From Gamsiella multidivaricata (lineage: Eukaryota; Mortierellomycota; Mortierellomycetes; Mortierellales; Mortierellaceae): DNA of 64,000 bases. Below, one piece after another: positions 1-13,228 of this stretch. The notes under the pieces are model-generated. The model did not search any database. It was not told the DNA's origin and saw only the letters and a list, made by a program, of their open reading frames with translations. Position 1 is the first letter of the stretch; every line of letters begins with the position of its first letter. Position numbers and translations under genes: made by a program. The DNA lies in NCBI RefSeq assembly GCF_025024155.1, contig NW_026251762.1:62001-126000 (forward strand), in the 5' to 3' direction.

Positions 1-89
1 AGTGCTACGAGATAGGGCCTGGCATGAGACTACGCTACCACATATAAACTGATAACATCCCTGCTTGTTTTTCTTTATTTATTTTCCAG

Positions 90-660
90 TCGAGAACGAG
101 GACCATTGTGACTTCAAGAAGCTGCGCCAGCTGTTGATCCGTTCGCACATGTTGGATCTCATCAGCTCGACTGAGGAGACCCATTATGAGAACTACCGCA
201 ATGCCCAGATGGAGACTCGCAAGATTGGGGAGCCCAAGTACGATCCTCTACTCCGTCCTCTTCTTGTTAGCCAATGATGAGTGTTTTCCAACCAGGGCAC
301 TGACAATTCCTTCTTGCGTGCATGAACATATAATAGGGTCAAGACTGTGACCAACCCCAAGTGGAAGGAAGAGGAGGAGGCCCTCCGCAAGCGCTTCACT
401 GAGCAGGTCCGTCTGGAGGAGAACAGGTTCCGCTCCTGGGAACAGCAGGTAAGAATGAAGACCGGGTGTCTTTTTAAAGATAGCCGTTTCTGTTCATCCT
501 CTATTGCCCAGTTACTAAATTCTTTCTCCTTTTCCTTTGATAGCTCATTGCTGAACGTGATCGCCTGAACAAGGACTTGGAGGCTGAGCATTCACACATC
601 AAGGCTCTGGAAGCCGAGTTGGAATCGATGCAAGCCGGTCTTTCTCCCAAGCGCAAGTAA
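90..660 (+). CDS. Septin, C-terminal part (5' end outside window)
   Basis: Septins are GTP-binding proteins that form filaments at septa and the cell cortex. Three exons are visible: 90-237, 337-448 and 544-660, with GT-AG introns between them; the first begins after an acceptor AG at 88-89. The visible 124 residues begin in the septin-unique region ([15 protein letters not shown] followed by a YENYR motif) and end in a predicted coiled coil rich in Glu/Arg/Leu. The GTPase domain lies upstream of the window. The coiled-coil context ([19 protein letters not shown]) is most like the Cdc11/Cdc12 class, but the subgroup cannot be fixed from this fragment. Stop TAA at 658-660. The family assignment is firm; the paralog is not. 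Confidence 0.9.
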
Positions 661-1255
661 AGGACCAACGAGCGAGCGCGTCTTGTTGCCTCCCCAAGTC
701 TTTAATCAACACCTTAACACGCACTTTCTCTCTTTTTAAACACACATATTATTCCCTGGAGGAGAAAATCGTAATTTTTAATGAACAGGCGCTGCCGATA
801 ATTACTTTAAACGATGTTGTACCAAGGGTACCATCAAGGTCATGAATTGAAGAGTCGGGGTCCTACGCCTATCGTGTCTTGTAGCGGCCAACGGACAATT
901 TTTATCATGGCGAGCTTGTTTATCGTATCTCCTCCCTCTTTTCCCGGTGCGCGTTAAAAAAAATAGAGGCCTGCCCTGAATGGTGCAACAACATGCACGA
1001 CAAAAATACAAAGCTGCAGGCGCATATGCACATGCAGGTCAACAATACCGCATTCCAATCCGCCCCACCCAACATGTACCATGCTGACCACCAGCAACCA
1101 AAAAGAAAAAAATAAGTTTTGGGCACCATCCTTTATTTTTTGTGCTTGTGGTTCTCCTCAAGAGATTGGGGGGATATATGTTTTCATTCGTGCTCTTTTT
1201 GCGATCGACTGCGAATTAGTTGTGTAAAGAAAATGTATTAAAAGACTCTGCTGCC
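661..1255. other. Intergenic region between convergent septin and beta-tubulin 3' ends
   Basis: About 595 bp holding the 3' UTRs of two convergent genes. AT-rich stretches near 750-800 and 1110-1140 could serve as poly(A) regions. No further gene or repeat is seen. Confidence 0.6.
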
Positions 1256-3842
<2,587 letters not shown>

Positions 3843-4559
3843 GATGGATTATGATGTGGTGAAGATGAAAAGGGATGAAAGATAGGATGGGGATGGAGAT
3901 GAGGCAAGAAGGAGAAGGAGGAGAAAAAAGATGATGAGAATCCAAACAGAAGCGAGAAAAAACAAAACAGCGACCAGTCAGCGAATCCAATCGAGCGACC
4001 TCTCGAGTCGCGACTCTGCAGCACATGCGACCAGATGGCGTACCCTGACCGGTGTCGTCTGCGCTGGCGATACCCATGATATTTACGGTACCAACATCGA
4101 CACTCCATCGCTTGTGCCCATACGCGCATGTATCGTAGCCTGATGCATCCATCCCTGGTGCCCAACTCCCCTATAAACTACAATTCGTTGGACTATCCTT
4201 GTTCAGCAACATGGCCGCAAGCATGGTCAGGCCAGAAAAGGGTGTCTACGAAAGTGCTTGGTCTCATAAGCGATGGGGTACTTCGTACGACCAAACTGCT
4301 GCTCATGTTTTGTGCATTTACCCCACAGTCGCACTGTATTTCAAAACCAGGCTATGTTGGTTGTGTTCTAAAGAGTATACGCTCCAGAAGCAAACCCCGG
4401 AGGGAATGTAGCTTACCATTATAGACCCACAAGGCAAAGAATGGAGAGATTTACAAGCTATATTGACATGCGATGTTCCAATGGGCGCTTCTTGCCTCTT
4501 GACAAGTTGCTGGTTCAGCGCATCGAGCCACTTATAGTCCTTTACTCATTAAAAGGTTG
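3843..4559. promoter_or_regulatory. Beta-tubulin upstream region
   Basis: About 700 bp between the beta-tubulin start (reading left) and the decayed gene region. The first 130 bp upstream of the start are purine-rich on + (pyrimidine-rich in the tubulin sense), typical of fungal 5' UTRs of highly expressed genes. No convincing TATA box or operator was identified. Confidence 0.45.
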
Positions 4560-5579
4560 TGTTAGCGCTGAAGGCCGGTCTTGGGGCTCGATTTGTGTGC
4601 TGCGTCATATGCTAATAGCCGAAGACCACCACAAGTCAGGTCAGAACAGTCTGGACTCTCCGGTGACATCTGCAACAAGGTATCCACGCTCGAAATTTGC
4701 CGACGCAGCATACCGGCATCCCTTCGCCGGTGGCCTATACACACAGTAGTATTCGCAGCAACAGAGTGTCAGAGACCCACGCATATCGTACCATCCTTCA
4801 TCCGTTTCCACGTGCCTGAGCCTGGAGTCTTGATATGAACTTATTCGTCCTCCGGCCTTACCTTGAAGCTGCCAGCGCCAATGATCGACCATATATCGTC
4901 TTTGACCAATCTTCGCCCTCCCCCGGGCTGTCCGAGCATCCCGTTGGTTGCATGTTAGACCTCGGCCTTCTCTTCTTGCTCCTTGCGATAACGAGCAACC
5001 TTCAGGCCCTTCGATCCGTGGAAGGTCCCCCAGCCTCTCAACCGTGAAGATTGAGTCTGCATACTATATTAAAAACCCCTGAGCTCCTTGAACTGCTGAG
5101 TCAATCGACTCCTTGAGGGTCAGAACACCTGGCAGGCCGAATTCTTACCTCTTAATCGTTGATGCTCACCATGTCCTCTGCAGCCTCAATTCGTTTGTCT
5201 TTTTTCAGGCGCCTTAACAGCTTTGTGTCGTTGGCTGTCCCAGGTACGGCATCCCTTAGGCGACGACAGGTTCCAAGGCTTTCAGGTATAAGCGAATCCA
5301 CAATTACAGCCGTCGCGGTGTTCTTAATGTCTGGATCGATGGCGAGCATAACTTAGCTCTCCTGATCGTCAAACTCCTTCTGTAGTTCATCCGGACCCAG
5401 GGTCGCTTCGGTTAGCTGCTTCACCTTGGTCCTCTTGGACTCGGTCGAGGCCTTGCTGGCGCCCGCGACGTCCTGCTGATCGCTCTTACTCGCTTTCGGC
5501 GGCTTTGTGGAACAGGAGGTGCTACTCCGAGAGGCGCTTTCACTGCTGTCCTCGTCTTTGCCACGTCCTTTTTTCTGCG
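4560..5579 (-). pseudogene. Decayed Fanzor-like (eukaryotic TnpB-family) gene fragment
   Basis: Minus-strand coding-like segments with disabling changes. An exon-like stretch from 5579 encodes a Ser/Lys-rich linker and then, across an in-frame TAA at 5353-5355, the segment AIDPDIKNTATAVIVDS. This resembles the RuvC-I motif (DPGxK with TA) of Fanzor1/TnpB proteins. It is followed by a basic stretch (LLRRLKKDKRIEAAED) where Fanzor1 proteins often have a Lys-rich helix. Further downstream a separate segment at about 4862-4906 reads DDIWSIIGAGSFK, resembling the hydrophobic-Gly-x-Gly RuvC-II region, and is followed by a good donor (GTAAGG). Near 4660-4760 Cys-rich readings occur in one frame and an RRDAGMLRRQIS reading in another, which might be what remains of a zinc ribbon and RuvC-III. 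Stops in every frame mean it is not functional. The family call rests on motif memory and is moderate. Confidence 0.45.
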
Positions 5580-5669
5580 CTGTCAGGCTATAAGCATAGC
5601 TCCTGAGTTGATGCCCATCGGTTTACAGAGCGCCAGCGAGTAGGCACTTCTCCGGCCGAGTGGTACTAT

Positions 5670-6791
5670 CTATGGCCAGAAGGCTCTCCTTGATTGCTGT
5701 CTTGACATCTCCCTTGGCCCTTTTATACCCTGGTGTGAACACAGGCTTGGTCGTAAGTGTATCGAACTGACCTTAGGAAGGCAAAGAACCCAGATCAAGC
5801 GCATATGGCAAAGAATTACTATCGGGAAATGCCATACAAGCGGGTTGGTCGTAGTTGGTTCTTTTGCCATGGAAAAGCAGCTTTCGAAAACCCTCCCAGA
5901 CAGGAGAGTCATTTTCTTAACCTCTTTGGATTCTCCGAACACCCTGACTAGTTTGTTTTTGCTTTCTTGTCTGATTTTCTCCTTAAAACAACTTCTGTCA
6001 ATTGCTGATCAAGTAGAAGCTGTCCTTGTAGGCTGGCATTGGAAGATACGTGTAGCGGTTTGAGAACGGCAACTTGATATTGGGAGACAGAAACAGAATA
6101 CTTATCCCTTCCTTCAACTCGGAAACAGAGACGGAGCCGCAATGTCGAGGTACCCCTCAACCCTCTGAATAACGGCGTCGTTATCCCCAAGTATTGTCTT
6201 GAGAGGTTCGAGTGTCGTCAACGCTAAGCTAAAGCTGTCGTCACTGTCCTTGAGTCCATCGTCCCAGTGATGCATCCCTTTTACGATTGTCTTGAGTATA
6301 TCGCGACGGATTTGAATATCTTCTGAGTCTGAGTAGATTGATGGATGCTCTGCCATGATCTTGTTGATATAATTGAACGTTGCCAGGCTTCCGCATCTGA
6401 TAAAATCCTTGTTGAGTTTGACAAGTTCCTGAGTAGTCGGCTCGATACGCTGACTCTCCTCGAGATAGTCACCGGCACCGTAGTTTTGCTGCAGTCCGCG
6501 TGGAAGGAGCCAATCAGTCGTTCTAAAGTTCATCGTTACTGTCGCGAAATTACTGTTTATCACATCCTCGGCCATGCTTCTAGCGTTTCGCTTTCGTCTT
6601 TTTTTGTGTTCCTGGGCCCATGTACTCTTACTACTGAACCCTTCTTGAAGCGGGATTGCGTAGAGTTTTCTCTTTGTGAGGTTTCTTGGCCTTGGGTTGG
6701 TTCTTGCTCTTCTTGTTGATATCTTTGCCTCGCCCTTTTCCTTGGAGCTGGCCTTCCATTTCCTACTCTTGATGGGGTCTAGTGCAATCAT
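5670..6791 (-). pseudogene. Decayed helical-region fragment of the same gene-like block
   Basis: A 225-codon open stretch (6791-6114) follows an acceptor-like CAG. It encodes a Lys/Arg-rich, probably nuclear-localising segment (about residues 5-80), then a helical region containing LVKLNKDFIRCGSLATFNYI and ending near VIQRVEGYLDIAA. Coding-like sequence then continues in another frame (6130-5948, including QYQVAVLKPLHV and LLLDQQLTEVVLRRKSDKK) and shifts again at 5942-5670. The two frame changes near 6120 and 5950 are not placed at clean splice sites, so this looks frameshifted. I do not recognise the domain. It lies between a nuclease remnant and a Fanzor-like remnant on the same strand, so all three could derive from one long gene or one mobile unit. 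Confidence 0.4.
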
Positions 6792-6952
6792 ATCGTCCTG
6801 GTCGGGACTGAAAACAGGCTAAACGAACTTTTTTGCCTCGTTATTATTGCCAGGCATATAGGGATAAGTTCTGCGTGCTTTGCAATTTTTTTTTAACCCT
6901 TCGGTTCCATATTATTAAAATTAACTTAAAACGCGAGAAATAAAAAGGCGGT

Positions 6953-8360
6953 TTACGCGGTAGAACGCCCTTTGGTCTTATTCTTACTCGTGTCATCCTA
7001 GTCAGCCACCTCGTTCACCATGACTTCCTCTGCGATCATGACTACCTCGTTGGTCATGGATTCCTCGATAACCGTGGCCTTCATGCTAATCGCATTCGTT
7101 TTACTACTCTTGTTGGCCGCTTTAAATCTAAATAAGAAAAAGGAAGAGTCAGCGCGATGAAACAATAAAAATGTAAAGACACATCAATATATCGCGCATG
7201 CTCTGCACTGAAAGACACGTACTCCTGGAGGTACGTGTGGCACTGTCTGCGATCTCCTTCGTTCTCGCGTCAACAGCCTCGTTGCTCTTGGACTCCTCTT
7301 TCGAGATCTTGATCTTGAAGGGAGTTTGCTTGGACGACTCGAACATTTCGCTACTTACTCCCATCTGGCTACAATGCTGATCTATGACGCTCTGCTTGTC
7401 GTCTGAATCACATTCACGCAGCACGGCGAGGTTCTTTGCGAATGACTGGCCCTGTACATGACTCGTGTAGTCGTTGTTCGTAACAACGACGGCGACAATT
7501 CACTGGGCCTCGTTGGCTTCCAGCTTCTGAATCACGTCTTCCACCTCGTACGATGTGATGGTATGGTCAAGGGGGTCCTTTCTGAGAAGCACCTTTAACT
7601 CATGAAAGGGCATGCCTGAGTCATTTGAGCCACCCACAGTCTGACCAGGATGCTGCGACCAATACATACGTCCGTTTCCACAAGACAAGGACAAGCGTTC
7701 CAGCATGGCTTCTCTAACCCGGCAATGATACCGCTCATTACCGCCGAATCATTTATCCTTGCAGCGGCCCAGCTCCGCTTTGCTTTCTTGTAAGTTCTGG
7801 AGAATGTGTTGGTATTATTGGAGTCCACCATCTTCTGAATCTTATTAGCCTGATCGTTCATGACATCTACATCCTTGCCTCTCCTGGTCCCTCTCTGTTT
7901 TCGTGCAAACGATTGGGATTAGTTGAGTGAATCTAGGGCTTTATTGGGGTTTCTGCTCCTATGTAGTTTAGGCGTAGGTAGGGCTTATGTACATACTAGC
8001 GGGATCATTGTCACATTGCTCTGGAAAGTTGTAGAAACTGGGCACAGCACTATTGATATGGTAGTATAATAAAGCTTTTGCATCTCGCGCCCCCGCCTCT
8101 TGCGTTGTTGGCGGATCATCAAAGTACAGGATGGTTGCTGGGCCTTGAGTAAATGTTCGCGACATGGCCTTGTGGAGCGCGCGGACAAGTCCCGTCACGA
8201 CCGACTTAGTTGATGATGATGGAGCTTTGAAATGGAAGGCGCATCGGGACCCTTCGTATGTGGTCCGCTAGTGGGTTGCGTGGATGTAGGTAAGATATAC
8301 TTCGAGGGGATCCACGTCCACGTCCCGGACCAAGGTCATGCCTACGGTCGCTGCTCTCAT
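6953..8360 (-). pseudogene. Decayed XPG/FEN1-like (PIN-fold) nuclease gene
   Basis: Reading the minus strand from 8360, one frame gives LVRDVDVDPLEVYLTYIHATH, an in-frame TAG at 8268-8270, then ALHKAMSRTFTQGPATILYFDDPPTTQE. This has the shape of the N-terminal XPG region (a DV-like metal site and an hh-x-hDGxPT-like strand). A second block (from about 7900) gives SWAAARIND then CPCLVETDVCIG, like the E-A/C-D acidic motif. A third (7706-7149) gives KVLLRKDPLDHTITSYEVEDV, an in-frame TGA at 7500-7502, and VVVTNNDYTSHV, like the (S/T)NDY motif before the helix-hairpin-helix of fungal XPG-like proteins. A further open stretch of about 58 codons (7130-6953) carries a TAG at 6998-7000. Three in-frame stops make it a pseudogene. 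The nuclease family call is moderately strong from motif order. Confidence 0.5.
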
Positions 8361-10458
8361 TTATGGAAAAAGAGTAAAAAGAGTGCATCGTGACTGATGT
8401 TCACGCCTTTCCAAGCATGGACAAGGCGCGCGAGGATTTGCACTGCGCCCATACAACCAAATACACAGCATTAAATACTTTTGATGATTATAGTACTTAG
8501 TACTTATACTTTGACCACGAGACAGCACTGGGGCTGACAGAAATAGCATCTTTATTAAGCAAGAGCAAATGAAAGGAAACTATTCAAGATATGCCACTAG
8601 GTTATCTGGGTGGAGCTATTCACCATGGGGTTTCAAGAAAAAAATAATAATAATCGCCGGACTATTCAAAGATCGACGTGGCATAGACTAGCGCCCAACT
8701 GCTACTGTTACGGATGATTGTTATTCTATGAACACCATCATCGAGTTCGTCCAGGTCCATTGCTAACTCCCCTAATACCCCACCGCGTACCTCTTCGGCA
8801 TTTTGCGCGTTTCCTCGACGTCTCTTCGGTAGAGTACACACTCTCTAGCTCTCCCTTAAGAGGCGATATTGAGAGAACCTTCGCCAGTTTACAGCATTTT
8901 CGAGTAGCTTCTAAAGCTGATCTCCTCCTGTATTTGTTTTCAATCTTCTTTCACGAGCTCTAGCTGCAAAGGAGGTAATAAAATCTGATTAACAGCTTAT
9001 CTTTCTTCGTAACCAACTCGGCATACGATCAGTTCCTTTTATTCCACTCATTGCAATTGCAATTGATGACCTAGGAATGGCGATTTTAAAAGTGGGCTTC
9101 AAAGGAAACTGAAGCTGGTCTAAGGTAGACGAGTATGCTGAATAAGAAAAGCGTGGCAGAGGAGGTGGTCTGCCTACAGAAATGTATGTTTCCGGGATGA
9201 GAAGTGTGAAATGAGCGGGTTTCAAAGAGCGATGAAGTTTTTGTTATTGATAACCGGGGTTTAAGCATAATATACCCTTACTTGCGTGAGAATGGAATGG
9301 GCATATCATTGTTATTGGAAGGCGCGACTATAAGGAGGTTTATTTTTTAAATACGTGCGGCCCAACTATGGGCCGTGGGACAATAGGAAGTTTACTTCGC
9401 GTGGATCAATTGATGCTAACATGTTCAACAGCACCGCTGGAAATGGGAACGTTCCTTCAGTATTCGATGGTATAGCAGCAAGCAGATGCAAGCGTTGAGA
9501 GCACGGGATCCTCAAGAAGAAAGAGTTTCCGGGTTAAAGTGAGGTTAGCAGGGCTTTTAATGAAGAAATAAAAGGCGCGTCTTCCTCACAACAGAGAGCA
9601 AAAAGAGATTCAGGCATTATTTCGATCACATCTCCAGGGGTGATGCATTACTGGAGTGTTTGAGACGAGCATGTTATTCACGTACCGCTGTGTGCCTTAG
9701 ACAGTCAATGTGGATGAAGTCAAGTAAAATAGAGTCGATCGACCCCACATGGATGTCCATGTTCACGGGCCATGGTGGATGCATGTCGTAATAAGCGCGG
9801 GAACACGTAGTGTCAAAGCACGCATTATCGAATGGGCTGTATCGTCTTATACCTTCATTTATCCACGCTTCCTTTTCCTCCTTTCTTCTTTCTTTCTTTT
9901 GTTTCGGCTGCATCTTTTCTTTTTCCTCTTCCACTTCACTCTGTTCCTCTACGCCAGCAAAGTTTCGTATCTCACTGCTAGCCAGATCAGAAATAGTCCT
10001 TCGGTAAGCCTGACAACCACAGAGCTTGACAGTTCACGACAATGCCATCTCGAGACCTTCTCAGGAACTAGCCCAGACTATATCAGGATTCAGAGAAGAA
10101 GAGCAAGAAACTTGGTCCGCTTCGAATGCATTGCCATGCAAGTGAATCAGCGATCTCTGGACATTTCAACTCATTTGTCCCACTCCGCCTTGGCTAGTCT
10201 GGACTGGGGCACGGCCTCATACATGAGAAAATTGAATCCTAAAAAAAGATGCCAACAATCACTGCCCTGTCCTCAGGCACAGGCAGCTGTAATGCTTGAA
10301 AAGCCTTGTATGGCTCAGTAGTGTCTATGGATTGAAGGGCTCCTAGTTCTCCGTCACTCTGACTCGGCTATGCTCATGCTTTCATTTTTTTTTATATGAA
10401 CCTAATGAACAATGCAATAGGAACTTTCTCAACATTGTTAGTACGCATATATCCAGCC
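8361..10458. other. Intergenic region upstream of the aspartate/glutamate carrier
   Basis: About 2.1 kb without a recognisable gene. The first part probably continues the decayed region. A plus-strand reading frame at 9749-10321 is low-complexity (Phe/Leu/Ser-rich where the DNA is pyrimidine-rich, 9860-9950) and resembles no family, so it is not called. The stretch 9850-10000 is pyrimidine-rich. No tRNA, repeat array or clear promoter element was found. Confidence 0.5.
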
Positions 10459-13085
10459 ATGATGACTACAGAGTCGCTTTCCGCCAGCAATCCCGATGAG
10501 GCGGCCGTTGAGCGCTACAAGCGCATCTTCAATCGCTTTGCATCGGTGGAAAACAACGGCGAGAAATTCATGGCTCGGGACGACTTTGTCAACGCAATTG
10601 CACCCGGCGAGGACTACAAGCGGCTACAGCGGTCGCAATACGCTGTTCTCTTTAACGTTGCGGATCAGTCTAAGCAAGGTCTTCTTTCATTGTCGGATTT
10701 GTAAGTAAGCAAGAAGCCATTTTTATCAGGCGTCAATATTTTTGTTGCTTCTTGTTTGATGTTGCATAACCACCCTTTGTTTTGGCGATGGTTCTCTCCC
10801 GAGGAGGGTTTGTTTTATTATTCTCGGGATTAAGAGTAAAGTGAAGCAAGTCAAGCCTCGCACGTATTAGCACAAAAATAAGGGGAACAAGATGTTGTCT
10901 GCTTTCAGTCAATATCTGTTTGTGCCATTGGAGGATGATGCGGGGTAATACAAGAGACGGAAGATGACTTTGCATATAAAATCAATCTTTCCTTCGAGCA
11001 CTTCGGGGAGACAAACGACTCAGTTCCTCCTGAGCAAGCTGTGGTGTTCTTTGCATGATAACAGGCTCCCTCTCCCCCTTACAGCATTACCTTCTATGGA
11101 CGCGAAAAAGAGACCTTGATCTCGGGGGTACGCCTCGTTATTAACCATTCCAATCTTCTCCTCTGTCTGTAGCACTGTGTTTGAAAACTTGCTGTCCCGT
11201 CCTGACGCAGAGTACGAGATTGCTTTTCGATTGTTCGATACCGAGGGCACCGGCAAGATCACTCGGGACCAGTTCAAACAAATCTTGTCTGCAAACATCG
11301 GCAAAGACGCGATTCCCTTCGAATTTGAATGCGAGTGGCTCAGATTGTACACCGGCGGCAAGGATGCAACACACGAAATGTCATACAAAGAGTTCACGCA
11401 GCTCCTCAAGGGTCTCCAGGCAGAGCGTCTTCGTCAGGAGTTTCGCTACTACGACAAAGACGCGACAGGATACATCACCCCGGTCGCGTTCAAGAAGATT
11501 ATCATCGACATTGCAGGCCACAAGCTGTCGGAACATGTGCTCGACAATCTCCCGACTCTTTGCAATCTTTATGCCAGCAACAAGATCTCATTTGCGAATG
11601 TCATGGCCTTTTACAATGTGATTCGCGACATGGATATGGTTGAGAGAGTGGTCCGTAAGGCTGTAGAAAAGAACAAGGACGGCACGATTACCCGGGCAGA
11701 CTTTCTCAACACTGCCGCCAAGGAGACGCGATTTTCACTCTTCACGCCCATGGAGGCCGACATCATCTTTCATTTCGCGGGCTTGGACAATCCTTCAGGC
11801 AAGCTGACGCTCAAGGACTTTTTCCGTTTGCTGGAATCAAAGTGGGAACACGCCCTTCCAGTCACTCACCCTGCCGCCCCTGATATCAAGCAGGGTGCCA
11901 TTCATGACATTTTGAGGGGATCCTGTACGTACCTCTTTGAATGCAATGGACAGTTGAACCCTTGATGTAATAATGTATTGACTCTCAAAAAATTAGATGG
12001 TTTCTTGCTCGGATCGATCAGTGGTGCTGTTGGTGCCACAGTCGTATATCCAGTTGACCTCGTCAAAACACGCATGCAGAACCAACGTTCGAAAGTCGTT
12101 GGTGAATTGTTGTACAAGAACAGTATTGATTGCTTTAAGAAGGTTGTCAGGAATGAGGGCGTCTTAGGACTCTACAGTGGACTTGGTCCCCAGCTGGTCG
12201 TACGTCAATCGATATATTCCTCGGAAAGTTGCTTCTTTCATTTACATACAAAGAACTAATGCTGACAGTCAATTTTTATAGGGTGTAGCGCCAGAAAAAG
12301 CTATCAAACTGACGATGAACGATCTCGCGCGCGGCCATCTTACAGACAAGAACGGAAACATCTCCCTTGCGGGCGAAGTGATTGCAGGAGGTATCGCAGG
12401 AGGTTCTCAGGTTGTATTTACGAACCCATTAGAGATCGTCAAGATCCGTTTGCAGGTTGCTGGTGAGGCCGCCAAGACGCTGGAGGTACCCCGCCCCGGT
12501 GCTGTGGCGATTGTGCGGACATTGGGTATCATCGGTCTTTACAAGGGAGCAAGTGCGTGCCTGCTTCGTGATATCCCCTTCTCCTCGATCTACTTCCCCG
12601 TCTACGCCCATTTGAAGAAGGACTTATTCAAAGAAGGGCCCAATCATCAGTTGTCGATCGGCGAGTTGTTGATAGCTGGTGCAGTTGCTGGTATGCCCGC
12701 CGCGTATTTTACCACTCCGGCAGATGTTATCAAGACGCGTCTGCAGGTCGAGGCCAAGAAGGGGCAAAGCACGTATTCAGGTATCGGAGATGCAGCACGC
12801 AAGATCTACAGAGAGGAAGGGTTCCAGGCCTTCTTCAAGGGAGGCCCCGCACGTGTCCTCCGTTCATCGCCCCAGTTCGGTACGACATTGATGGTCTACG
12901 AAATCCTGCAGCGCGCGTTCCCCTTTGGCGGATCTCAGGAGCTGGCACAGCAGGTGACACCAACGCACTCGGACGATCTCAGCTACCTGCAGTCGAAGAA
13001 CGCGCTCAAGATCTTACTGGATGTTCACTACAAGTTTGGCATTGTCCCCCCGAACGTCAAGGTCTCTGGAGCGACCGGCCCATGA
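10459..13085 (+). CDS. AGC1: Mitochondrial aspartate/glutamate carrier (AGC1/aralar type)
   Basis: Inner-membrane exchanger of aspartate and glutamate that serves the malate-aspartate shuttle. Exons 10459-10700, 11173-11924, 11997-12199 and 12282-13085 (2001 nt, 666 residues). Residues 1-330 form the EF-hand regulatory half (for example [16 protein letters not shown] and [15 protein letters not shown], with Asp/Gly spacing of EF loops). Residues 332-620 hold three mitochondrial-carrier repeats with [20 protein letters not shown] and [10 protein letters not shown] signatures. The amphipathic C-terminal tail is usual for the family. The start chosen is ATG 10459; an in-frame upstream ATG at 10396 would add 21 residues. 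The first EF exon joins at D-F-T-V-F; a competing acceptor at 11085 is rejected because it breaks the frame. The stop lies 143 bp before the next gene. Confidence 0.95.
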
Positions 13086-13228
13086 TATGTAGAAACGACA
13101 TGTAACGACAACATAATAGAGTTCAATACAGAGTCTGAACGAGCGGAATGCAGTGGTCACTTCAGGAGAGTCTGTACGCCGCCAACTTTGTCAACTGTCC
13201 TTCTTGTCCATCACTTTCACCGTTTGCC

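Noticed and set aside
9749..10321. A 190-codon plus-strand frame upstream of the carrier gene
   Set aside because: Low-complexity translation of a pyrimidine-rich tract, no domain resemblance, no splice support.
11085..11127. A possible extra exon of the aspartate/glutamate carrier (reading ITFYGREKE after a good acceptor)
   Set aside because: Its donor gives the wrong phase for the next exon, and direct joining of 10700 to 11173 gives the conserved family sequence (DF-TVFENLL).
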